Assembly (NCBI GenBank): GCA_034769895.1
Contig: CM068375.1
Span: forward strand, 256,287,542 to 256,351,541
From: Magicicada septendecula
Taxonomy: Eukaryota; Arthropoda; Insecta; Hemiptera; Cicadidae
Length of the DNA stretch: 64,000 nt
Direction: 5' to 3'
Shown: piece by piece, positions 56,114 through 64,000 of the stretch
Numbering within the stretch: the first letter of the stretch is position 1
How the letters are laid out: every line of letters starts with the position of its first letter
Made by a program: the position numbers and the translations under genes
The notes under the pieces: generated by a model
Told to the model about the DNA's origin: nothing
The model's input: the letters and a program-made list of their open reading frames with translations, nothing else
Databases searched by the model: none

Positions 56114-57315
56114 TGTAACGGTACAAACCTATGGGGATTTGTAATTTTAAATCTGTTCAATTTTTATTCAACCAAAGAGTATATGGTGTATGAACTATAG
56201 CATCGAGACTGGTACGGCTCGTTACAGGAATGTAAAATTATCAGCAAGGGTGCGAATTCGCCCGCAAGTACGCGCTCAGATGGCCAACGTTCTCAGGCGT
56301 TTGGTCACATATGAATAAATACCTCAGCGCTGTGTGCACAGAGAACAAGACAGTCGGCAAATAACATCTGAAGGTAACGGACGCGAGCAGTGGTGTGCGT
56401 CGCCGGACAGGCACATTTTTCATCTCGCCCGCAAATAAAATGTGAAAGTAAGTCAGCGGCAGTTGATCTACAGCTGCGGCTACCGCCGGTTCGGCGAAAA
56501 GGCTCGTGAGCCGAAAGTTTAGTAAAATTGTAAAAAAATGTGTTAATAAAAGTGCAACAGCAAAAGTCAGAAGTAAAAGTTTCTAAATTACGAAAGTTAA
56601 AGGTATTTTCCGGACTTTTGAGTGAAAACAGGGACACAACAACGGACCACACATGCAGGATGAGTACTCTTCAAAACTAGTAACAGTATAGACCAATCAT
56701 ACACAGACCCACTAAAATGTATCAATATTAAAGAGACCTCTATATTATGGGGGAAAATTTAAATACTGTGTGAATGAGCGTATGCACAAGTACTGGGTTG
56801 TCCTTACATAATCTAAGTAATTAATAACTTGTAGTTTAATTAACCAGTTGTATGTAATGGTAATTAATGAATGGCAAAGAAAATTAATGCTAAATTTTGT
56901 CGGTAGTAGTCATGTTTTTAATGTTTAAATCTGTTTAAATTTGGAAGACTATATAAAAGAGAAGTCATACTAGTATTTTATAAAAAAGAATTACATACAG
57001 AGAATAAATAACTTTTAAAATGAATAAAATGGATTAATAGCGTAACCATGCGTTAAGTCACTTATTACGCCAAATTAACATCACCTATCCCGTATAGAAA
57101 ATTTCACCTAACGAACCTGGTAAGTAAGTGAAAGTGTTTTAAGGTCTCCATATCTGTCCTTTAAAGATATTGGTGGCGACCTATGAGTAATTTGGAGTCT
57201 TCTGTTTTGGTAAGTCAGTGTAACGTGTAATCAGGGCGAGTGCGTAAAAAGATCGAACGCAGTAAGTAGAAGTCACGTGGTGGAAATTGGTAAGGTAAAG
57301 TAATAGAATGTAACA
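56114..57315 (+). repeat. 3' LTR of element 2
   Basis: 1202 bases, matching the 5' LTR outside its nested solo LTR. It starts TGTAACGGTAC and ends ATGTAACA. Confidence 0.92.
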
Positions 57316-57319
57316 CTTT

Positions 57320-58036
57320 GAAAGTAATGTTTCGATATAAGCATCCGTGATAGCTTTATTTAAACTTAATTGTAGGGGCTGCACACCGAAAATTGTCGTA
57401 CTTTGCTCTTTCAACTCCTAGAACAATATTTCTTGCATTGTCAGTGCAAACAGCGACAACTTTATCTTCCAACCCCCATTCACGAACTACATCTTGAAAC
57501 TCTTCTGTGCAGTTAGCGGCATTGTGGTTTTCTGTAACATGCTTAACTTGTAATGTTGAATTACGATATTCCCAATTTGAATCAATCCAGTGAGCTGTAA
57601 CCCCCAAGAAGCTACGGTTAGATATGGAAGACCAAAAATCCCCCGTGAGACTAACAAATTCTGCTTGTTTCAGTTTATCTAATAATTTTGACCTTTCTAT
57701 GTCGTACAACTTTTCAATTTTTTTTGTTACTGTGTCTCTAGAGGGAAGATGGTAAGTGTGAGAATTGAGAGCTTCCCGTAAAACCTCTTCAAGACCACGA
57801 TCAGAGACAATGTTGACTGGCCTACTATCCTGCACAATCCACTTCACTAGTTTATTCGTAATTTCAGTTTCCTTAATAGAGGGCACAGGCTTCAATATTA
57901 GGTGCTCCAACGTTGACTGAGAAGATGAACTAGTAGTGTCATTGATAGATGCAGATACACTTTGGAAAGGATAAATATGTTTAAGATGATACTGAAGACT
58001 ACTTGTACTTCCACTATAACTGAACGATTTTCGCAC
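57320..58036 (-). pseudogene. hAT-3 transposase, N-terminal half
   Basis: Reading on the - strand: SGSTSSLQYHLKHIYP (second half of a BED zinc finger), TNKLVKWIVQDSRPVNIVSD (family LA..I..D..PFS.V...GF), FVSLTGDFWSSISNRSFLGV (first catalytic Asp with W), VKHVTENHNAANCTEEFQDV and KVVAVCTDNARNIVLGVE (second Asp with DNA.N). The tail CAAPTIKF marks the C.AH.L block, where the frame shifts and continues LQLSLNKAITDAYIETLL before the LTR element. Confidence 0.92.
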
Positions 58037-58137
58037 TTCTTACAAAACACTGTTTTTCTGTCTGTCACCTTACCACAATCGTTTAGTTTAAATCCGAAAC
58101 TTTCACCTAATTTTCCTCGCATCGGTTCATAAGCCAT
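57898..58137 (-). pseudogene. hAT-3 transposase start and first half of BED finger
   Basis: MAYEPMRGKLGESFGFKLND then VFCKKCENRSV gives the C..C pair of the BED finger; H....H is in the following frame (SLQYHLKH), so a frameshift lies near 58010-58030. The ATG at 58135-58137 is about 730 bases from the right transposon end, with the MITE between. Confidence 0.8.
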
Positions 58138-58277
58138 ATTTGTAACTGAAGTTCACAAACACTGAATGTGACTATACATTAACTTCTGAATAACAAATAA
58201 CAACCACACACAAAGTGAGGTTTAAGTTGTCACTTTTTCTACTGTGTCTTTCTAGCAATTGGCATCTGTCCATTCGC

Positions 58278-58500
58278 ACATTACCTGGAAATTCCTTAAT
58301 GACAGTCCCGTCAAGTACCTTCCCCACCCCTTCAAATAAGTATGAATAAAATTGACCACTGCTTTTACAAACTATTGGAAAGGAAATACCGGACAGGCTA
58401 TTGTACTATTACATTACAAAACACGGTCAAGCGACATAATAGGTAGGGGTGGGGAAGGTACTTGACGGGACTGTCATTAAGGAATTTCCAGGTAATGTGA
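58278..58500. mobile_element. Foldback MITE in the hAT-3 5' leader
   Basis: CACATTACCTGGAAATTCCT (58278-) is the start of a 55-bp arm that is the reverse complement of 58446-58500, apparently without mismatch. The interior of ~113 bases has no ORF. No target duplication was evident, so the superfamily is not assigned. Confidence 0.85.
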
Positions 58501-58871
58501 CCCAAAATAACCATCGGTTTAGAAGAAAGCAATTAAGGAGGTATTATTTCTTTTACCTCCTAATAGAATAAGGGATTAGAAGGGATTATATCGTGAACAA
58601 AAGCCGGCTCTACTCGGAACTTTTCCCTGTTGTAAAACCGGCTCAAGTCGACCATTTTCAGGTACAGCGTGCTCAACTCATCTTCGCCCGGCATATAATA
58701 ATACAATACAATACACAGGTTTTGTGCCTCGCAAAACAATTATTTTTCCTTCGCCACACTACAATTTTAATCGGTTCAATTAAAGCACATTGATTCGATT
58801 AAAGCACATTGATCGATTAATCGAATTTTTTGATTAATCGGTTCGATTAACCGATTAAGTCGACAGCTATA

Positions 58872-58879
58872 CTATTAAC
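58872..58879. repeat. 8-bp target duplication of hAT-3, right
   Basis: CTATTAAC. Confidence 0.88.
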
Positions 58880-59737
58880 GGTTTTCAAGGAAGCTGTGAA
58901 AAGAGAGAGATCTTGTGATTGTCATTAAATGTGAGAAGCCATACAAAGAGATATTGCCTCAAGCCTGGAATAGTTGTGAATGTAGACTATGATGATGTCG
59001 TGCCTACTACAAATATCATATGATGTCACAAGTACCCTGCCTCTCTTGTTAACGCGGAATTACGGTCAATCTACATCAATTTAGCTTTTTTTGAAATAGG
59101 GCCTAGTATTGTACCTGATGATGTCAGGCGTCCATTAGGGCTGGGTTGGGAGACTAGAGTCCACCTCAATGTCATAAAAAAAAATCTTCTCTACAACTGC
59201 TTTGAACCCACAACATCCTGCTTTGAATGCAAATGAGCTGGTCACTCTCCACCACTCCAAATCCTCACAAAGCCTTTCTGATGAAGTAGCACGCAACCCT
59301 GTCTTTTATTTATTTAATTATCTGCAAAAAATATGCACCTCTCTTATACATTTATTCATTTGCAACATTTCATTAGTTTTTTCTTATTCAGTTTGTCATC
59401 TGTACCATTATAATTTTTGCAAGAGCTTTTTGGCATGAGGGACCATCAAGTGTAGTATCACTTCCAAGTACGTTCCAACAATTTTCTACCTATCCTTCAA
59501 CATGTCAATCACTTTGTTCTCTGGCCAGTCAACTGGAGAACACAAGGGAAGTACAATACAACTCCATTATGAATCAGATTACCAGAAAGGAAATATCAGT
59601 ATTTACCGGACCAATCAATATGCCAACAACAGCCTTCAATATAAGCTCAGGGTTGATTCTAAAAGTTTTTCATAGCCATTATCTTACTCAGCTTATTTAT
59701 CAACTCATCCAAAATTAACCTACAAACTTTAACTTAC
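58880..59737 (-). other. 5' part of the last SUGP1 intron
   Basis: Ordinary intron sequence; nothing else supported. Confidence 0.5.
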
Positions 59738-59867
59738 CAGTGGATTTGGTCTGAATCGATACGCCAACATCATTCTTTTTCTGTAAGCGTCATATTCATC
59801 ATCACCATCTCTTACTTCTTCAGGTCTCTCTACACCTAATCCTTGATTTTCAACCCACGATGAAGCT
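59738..59867 (-). CDS. SUGP1: SUGP1 exon encoding the C-terminal region
   Basis: An acceptor (TAATTTTTCAG) precedes the exon, which reads ASSWVENQGLGVERPEEVRD then GDDEYDAYRKRMMLAYRFRP and NPL, followed by the GTAAGT donor. DDEYDAYRKRMMLAYRFRPNPL is the strongly conserved C-terminus of SUGP1. The exon begins with one base that completes the codon (AA|A, Lys) of the preceding exon, and ends in phase 0. SUGP1 acts in the nucleus in branch-site recognition together with SF3B1 and, through its G-patch, with a DEAH helicase such as DHX15. Confidence 0.92.
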
Positions 59868-60514
59868 CTGAAAAATTAACAGCAGATGGTCTGTTATTTC
59901 AAAATGTCATTAATTTAGTTTACAAAATTTGCGAATAAAATATACAAAAAGTTTTAACACAACAGCCATTCATGAATTTCCATACTGAATCTAAAGTCAA
60001 TAATCTAACCAAATGAATCGTGTAACATAATCATTTATGTTTCACTGACTGTTTCATGTGTTTAAGATATATCAAATTAAATATATGTGACACAACATTA
60101 ATATTCTTCATTTTTGTATGTCTTCACATGGAAACTAGTTACTGTTTAACCAACTTACAGAGATAGACAGTTATCATAACTGGAAAAATGATACACTGGA
60201 AGTCTTGTGCTTATACTGAATAATTTTTACAAAACAATGAATGTTGTTACTAAACACCCAGTTACAGAATAAACTGCTTCTGGGCTTCACCTGATGGAAT
60301 TATATAAAGTAAACAACTTTCAAAGCTTTTTACAACTCTTGTGTCCACTGTTCAATAAAACAGTAATAAACACACTTTGATGTAAATTTAGTTTTATTTT
60401 CTGCATCATTATTATTTATTTTATACATTTATATACAGCCATCATCAGTAAATTCATAGTGATTTTACTACTTATAATTTAAGTTGTTTCTTGTTAGTTT
60501 GTAATGGCACATTA
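59868..60514 (-). other. SUGP1 intron, left part
   Basis: Nothing beyond intron sequence is supported. Confidence 0.5.
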
Positions 60515-61543
60515 TGTAACACATCCTATTTTTAGCCAGTGAGTCACAATTACTCACACGAAAAGCATTTTGTTGACAACAAAATGAATCAGGGTTTGGG
60601 AGCGGCCGACAGCGAGGCGCCTCATGATCAAGTAGTAAACAAGTGACGTCAGTCCACGGCAGAGAAGGGTAGGGGTAACCCGTGAAAACTGGTTTTGAAT
60701 GCATAATCAAGCTGGACTATGGCGTAGAAACAAAGCGAAGTGGAGTCAATCTCACGTCCGCCACCGAACAGTACACATGCATTTTATTAGTGCCCGCGGG
60801 CCGCCGAGGTAGGCCTACCTAGTTTTTGTTTTAAAAGTTCTGTGAAAGAGTAATGTAAACGTCTGAATTCAATAAAGAAGAAAATGTGAATATAAATTGG
60901 GCTTTTGAAATATTTTTTTTGTGCTTTTTTCGTCAGGAAAGCGACTTGCATCGGATGGCGTAACCAACATGAGACTCCCCGACGAAGGAGATCAGTAACA
61001 ATAAGGGTGTAAAAAATTTGGTGTAATTATATAAAATCCCCTTTTTAAAGTAAAATCATAAACAAACCAAAGTATGAAATAAAATAGAGATCTCAACTGA
61101 TAGTGTGAGTGAGTGAAAGAAAAAAGGGAGGGGGAAATTAAAAAAAATAAAGTACTGATTTGCTATTGGAAATTTTCTTTCGTCTTATTTTTTTTGTATT
61201 ATTTTCATTAACGTTACAAAGAAATTACAATGTTTTTTTATTATAATAAAATCAGATTTCTCATAATGTGTTAGTTTAGTTTATTATACCATTCTACCCA
61301 TAACCTATTCTCTGTGTCTGAAAGTTCGCCTAAGTGGCCCTGGAATTTTTTCTGTGAGGGGGGAGTTTTTTTTTAATTGCTAAATTGTTTTCATGGGGAA
61401 AGTGAAACGGTTTCCACATTTCCTCCAAAAAATGTGGTGGTGACCCTGGGACTTTGGGAATCTTCTGGCTGATTAAAGGTAAGTAGAAAAGAGTAGTATT
61501 CGGGGCTTCATTTCTTCTTTTTACTTTTACTGAACAGTTACAA
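60515..61543 (+). repeat. Solo LTR of the TGTAAC family in a SUGP1 intron
   Basis: It starts TGTAACACATCC and ends near AGTTACAA, flanked by ATTA (60511-60514 and 61544-61547), with one base of uncertainty at the right end. It carries GAGATCTCAACTGATAGTGT, AAGTACTGATTTG, CTATTCTCTGTGTCTGAAAG, GTGGTGACCCTGGG and AGGTAAGTAG, the shared LTR blocks. It lies antisense to SUGP1. Confidence 0.75.
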
Positions 61544-61664
61544 ATTAGTGTTAATTCTATGCTCTACCACTAATGTGCCCAGAAGCCTTTATTTTATTCA
61601 CACAAAAATAAACAAAATATACTAGAAACATATTGATTTTCTTCATAAAGTAACATTAACTAAC

Positions 61665-61825
61665 TTGTTAACAGGTTCAACAATTCCAGATCCATCCGTT
61701 CCCAGGCCCTGTCCCTCACTCCAGCCTAATTTCTGTAGCATCTGGAAACCTATGTTGTCTTCCTTAAGCTTGAATTCCTTATAATCTGAAAGATCTGGTT
61801 CTCTACCTTGCTTCAATGCTTCATA
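61665..61825 (-). CDS. SUGP1: SUGP1 exon encoding the G-patch domain
   Basis: Acceptor TTTCTTCACAG, then [20 protein letters not shown] and [20 protein letters not shown] then [13 protein letters not shown]. The G-patch glycines are in [19 protein letters not shown], the helicase-activating motif. It joins the next exon through donor GTTAGT after AACAA, completing Asn-Lys. The match to the animal SUGP1 G-patch (NIGYQMLMKMGWKEGEGLG) is clear. Confidence 0.92.
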
Positions 61826-62064
61826 CTGTGAAGAAACAAAAATTATTCAAATAAATGAATGAGCTTTGCATACAAAAATGCGTACTTGACTGTTATAAAA
61901 CAGGGCAAAGTTTCCTTTGAGGAAGACAGATGGGCTACTATTTCTGGATTACAAAATTCACTGCCCCCTTCAAAAAAAAGTGGTCATGTGGCATTAGAAC
62001 GTTTATGTTTGGCAGTACAGATTTGAAAACTGTAAAGCTATAAATCAGAAGAAAAAATAATAAA

Positions 62065-62626
62065 TACAAGGTCTGTGAATTAAGTAATGAGACTAATCAT
62101 GTAGCAGGCAATATGGCAACAACGGCTGTTGTTCCTCAGCCTCCTTATTCACCTGGTTTGAGTCCCTGTCAGCGGCGGCCCTAGCCCTTTATTAGGGTGG
62201 AGCGAGAATCCTGTTCGGCGCCCCTTGGGACCTCTTTTTGCTGCATCGTAAACAAAAATAACGGCACAAAGGCGCCAACAAAATTTTATTTTTTTCACAA
62301 TCGGATTTTGGCGCCTCTCCTCACCCGGCTCCTACCACAGGGCCGGCCCTGGTCCCTGTGACTACTTTCTCTTCCTGAGATTGAAAAAACATATCAAAGG
62401 ACACTATTTTGAGACGATAGACAACATTAAAAAACGTGTAACTGATCAGTTGAAGGAGATTCCAGTTTCAGAGTACCAGCATTGCTATGAAGACTGGAAA
62501 ATCCATCTAAAGCGTTGTGTGGCTTCCCAAGGGAACTATTTTGAAGGCGATAGAGTCTAGATATAGTTTGATTGTAAATAAAAGGTTTCACTGAATTAGT
62601 CTGATACTTAATTTACAGACCTCATA
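62065..62626 (+). mobile_element. Deleted mariner in a SUGP1 intron
   Basis: Inverted ends AGGTCTGTGAATTAAGTA and (reverse complement) AGGTCTGTAAATTAAGTA, with TA at both outer edges (62065-62066, 62625-62626). Inside is the C-terminal part of a mariner transposase: PQPPYSPGLSP, FLRLKKHIKGHYFETIDNIK, VSEYQHCYEDWKIHLKRCVA and SQGNYFEGDRV. The first two thirds are missing and a hAT MITE interrupts it. Confidence 0.88.
62170..62351. mobile_element. hAT MITE inside the mariner
   Basis: Ends CAGCGGCGGCCCTAG and (reverse complement) CAGGGCCGGCCCTGT, flanked by the 8-bp duplication GTCCCTGT (62162-62169 and 62352-62359). 182 bp, GC-rich ends, no ORF. The CAG(C/G)G(G/C)CGGCCCT end resembles hAT-2's CAGTGGCGGC. 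Confidence 0.9.
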
Positions 62627-62809
62627 TGATTAACACTGTTTATTAACAAATGTTTATTGTATACATGGAATAGATATGAAAGAGAATGTTCCTGAACAGT
62701 ATACAGTTGCTTAACAAAATAACTCCAGCATATAATTCACATTATAAGAAACTGATAAATCTCTGTTATCATTTGTTGTAGTGATTACATTCCTAATAAT
62801 TTAAATTAC

Positions 62810-63058
62810 CTTTTCCATGAATCTAGACAATTCATCCGGTGGTAAAAAGTCACCAATGTGGTGTTTGCCTTTGGCCTTTTCAGTCAACTCTTCTGCCCAA
62901 AGGGCTGTAGCTTCCATTTCTTTCTCTCGTAACTTGTGTTCCCACGTTCCTCCTTCAATTTCCTCATCACTATCATATTCATATTTATTCTTCCCTGCTG
63001 CTTGCAGTTTCTCAAGTTCTTCCCGTTTTCTCATCATGTCTTGATACAGTAGGTTTAT
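62810..63058 (-). CDS. SUGP1: SUGP1 exon, region before the G-patch
   Basis: Acceptor TATTTTCAG, then [20 protein letters not shown], the [20 protein letters not shown] stretch, [20 protein letters not shown] and [14 protein letters not shown], donor GTAATT, phase 0 at both ends (249 bases). YDSDEE...GTWEH.LR..EM and [16 protein letters not shown] are highly conserved SUGP1 sequence. In the longer - strand ORF the Met at 63037 is internal, not a start. Confidence 0.93.
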
Positions 63059-63197
63059 CTGAAAATAAAATACTCATATTTATTTCCTCATATAATACTA
63101 TACCAACTGCAGCTTTCCAGTTAACATAACGTAAACTTAAAACTTTCAGCTCTGAAAATATGAAAATACATAATCAAATACTTCACACGGCATTTAC

Positions 63198-63353
63198 TTT
63201 ATAGTGATCTTCCGCTTTCTTCCAGTCTTCCTCTGACAGCTGATTCGTTCCAAATGCTTTGACTGCGTACTGCACCAGTGCTGGATCTGTCCGAGATACT
63301 TTACTCAGCATTGCTCCGGACATACCTTCACCACAAGAACTTAAGATAACATA
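63198..63353 (-). CDS. SUGP1: SUGP1 exon, upstream of the conserved C-terminal half
   Basis: The exon ends at EEDWKKAEDHYK with donor GTAAAT, and joins the next (INLLYQDM) in phase 0. MLSKVSRTDPALVQYAVKAF and GTNQLSEEDWKKAEDHYK are seen. The acceptor is not certain: TGTATCTCAG before 63353 is used here, a later start near 63330 is possible. Earlier exons, with the SURP domains, must lie beyond the right edge. Confidence 0.75.
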
Positions 63354-64000
63354 CTGAGATACAATATAAGTTAATGTACTATTTCTAAACATAAGACTAA
63401 AACACGATACTAAATGAGAGAATAACAATAATTTTTGCACAAAAGAATAAAAATTATATTTTCTGAATTAATTTGGGTATCATCAGATCCTGAATGTATT
63501 AAAAAATAATCGATTTGTATTTTTATTTTAAATTATTCTGAGTACTACATTCCAATGTTTAACTGCATAATCAACTGTTCTGTGATTATATTGGAAACGC
63601 AGTTTTGTGTGTGTACATCATGTTTTAAATGTTACAATTATTAACAATAAAATTGTTAGTTCTGTTTAATTGTTATTTGTATTTATTCTTTAATTAGTGT
63701 GACAGTGTTCTTGTTATTATACTCATTGTAAATTTTTCATACTTCTGTGTTCAAACATCAGGAGATTGATGGGCGCATGTGTGTACATAATTATATAGTA
63801 ATACTGTAGACTTACTGACGTACAAATTAAGCAACCTATTTTATGACATGTCTTTATTTTCTCGGTAATACGTTGTATTAAGTAAAAGTTCTGTACTCTG
63901 ATATTCTCAAAGATTACAAATACTTTTTCATGTAAATCTATTTTGCATCGGCCTATTGGATTGCTGTTTTATTTATGCTTACTGATAATTTTTATTTTAT
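63354..64000 (-). other. SUGP1 intron reaching the window edge
   Basis: AT-rich sequence without further exons recognised. Confidence 0.5.

Larger units (their letters stand above)
44104..57315 (+). mobile_element. Pol-less LTR element 2 (TGTAAC family), nested in hAT-3
   Basis: TGTAACAGTAC at the left, GTAACA at the right, and CTTT on both sides (44100-44103, 57316-57319). Parts are the 5' LTR 44104-46395 (holding a solo LTR), a primer site at 46398, a gag-like coding remnant 46623-47824, non-coding sequence, the hAT-2 insertion 48477-52120, an LTR at 54683-55788, a stem-loop at 56063-56100, a purine tract, and the 3' LTR 56114-57315. No pol is seen. Aside from the nested solo LTR, the two LTRs are about 1.2 kb each and differ at about twenty places by eye (near 2%), so the insertion is fairly young. 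The coding part is broken, with about two breaks. Confidence 0.9.
42815..58871 (-). mobile_element. hAT-3: BED-finger hAT transposon in the SUGP1 intron
   Basis: The left end TAGAGGTGTCGATCAATTAA and the right end (reverse complement) TATAGCTGTCGACTTAATCG are inverted repeats with subterminal ATCGATTAATCGAATT motifs at both ends (42870 and 58808). The 8-bp duplication CTATTAAC flanks them. The transposase is on the - strand, N-terminus near 58137. The LTR element 44104-57315 splits it; without that and a MITE it is about 2.6 kb, normal for hAT. It is dead by frameshifts. Confidence 0.9.
41932..59737 (-). other. Last intron of SUGP1, 17.8 kb, filled with nested transposons
   Basis: Donor GTAAGT at 59737-59732 and acceptor CAG at 41934-41932 on the - strand. 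About 16.1 kb of it is the BED-type hAT and what lies inside that. Without it the intron would be about 1.75 kb. Confidence 0.88.

Noticed and set aside
63037-63044. Met at 63037 as a start of a 78-aa protein
   Set aside because: The exon is open upstream to a splice acceptor at 63058 and conserved SUGP1 sequence continues, so the Met is internal.
1-64000. CRISPR arrays, operons, bacterial promoters, tRNA or rRNA genes
   Set aside because: The window is eukaryotic; no array of spaced repeats and no tRNA- or rRNA-like sequence was found by eye.

Overview
The window reads as nuclear DNA of a repeat-rich arthropod, most likely an insect with large introns. It is AT-rich, and it carries BEL/Pao, mariner, Tigger/pogo, Harbinger, hAT, piggyBac-like and Penelope-like elements. 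One host gene, SUGP1 (SURP and G-patch domain protein 1, a splicing factor), has split exons whose translation matches the animal protein. Species cannot be told from the sequence.

Region 1 (1-24340) is one BEL/Pao LTR retrotransposon fossil on the + strand. It is split by a long LTR (2079-6867, itself holding an insertion at 3138-6631) and by a 12-kb ZMYM-type hAT transposon (10877-22887). That hAT is interrupted by a pol-less LTR element (12058-17038) and by a piggyBac-like non-autonomous element (19394-21336).

Region 2 (24341-41830) is intergenic and downstream of SUGP1. It holds a decayed Harbinger (two genes, the DDE gene split by a solo LTR), a decayed Tigger/pogo fragment split by a palindromic Penelope-like composite (29264-33672), two oppositely oriented solo LTRs (34054-35264 and 35579-36704), and a mariner (38114-40767) containing a Tigger (38751-40654) that contains a small element with a MADF-domain exon.

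Region 3 (41833-64000) is the 3' half of SUGP1 on the - strand: five coding exons and a poly(A) signal, running off the right edge. Its last intron (41932-59737, 17.8 kb) separates a 27-nt final coding exon from the rest. It is filled by a BED-finger hAT (42815-58871) that contains a 13.2-kb LTR element (44104-57315), which in turn contains a nearly intact second hAT (48477-52120) and two solo LTRs.

The recurring theme is one LTR family starting TGTAAC/TGTGAC, with 4-bp target duplications. It occurs about nine times here, two of them as full elements with a gag-like ORF and no pol. Both full elements keep a strong stem-loop just before the 3' LTR, whose sequence differs while pairing is kept. 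This pol-less family is the best candidate for something undescribed. Target-site duplications recovered by eye fix most of the nested boundaries exactly.
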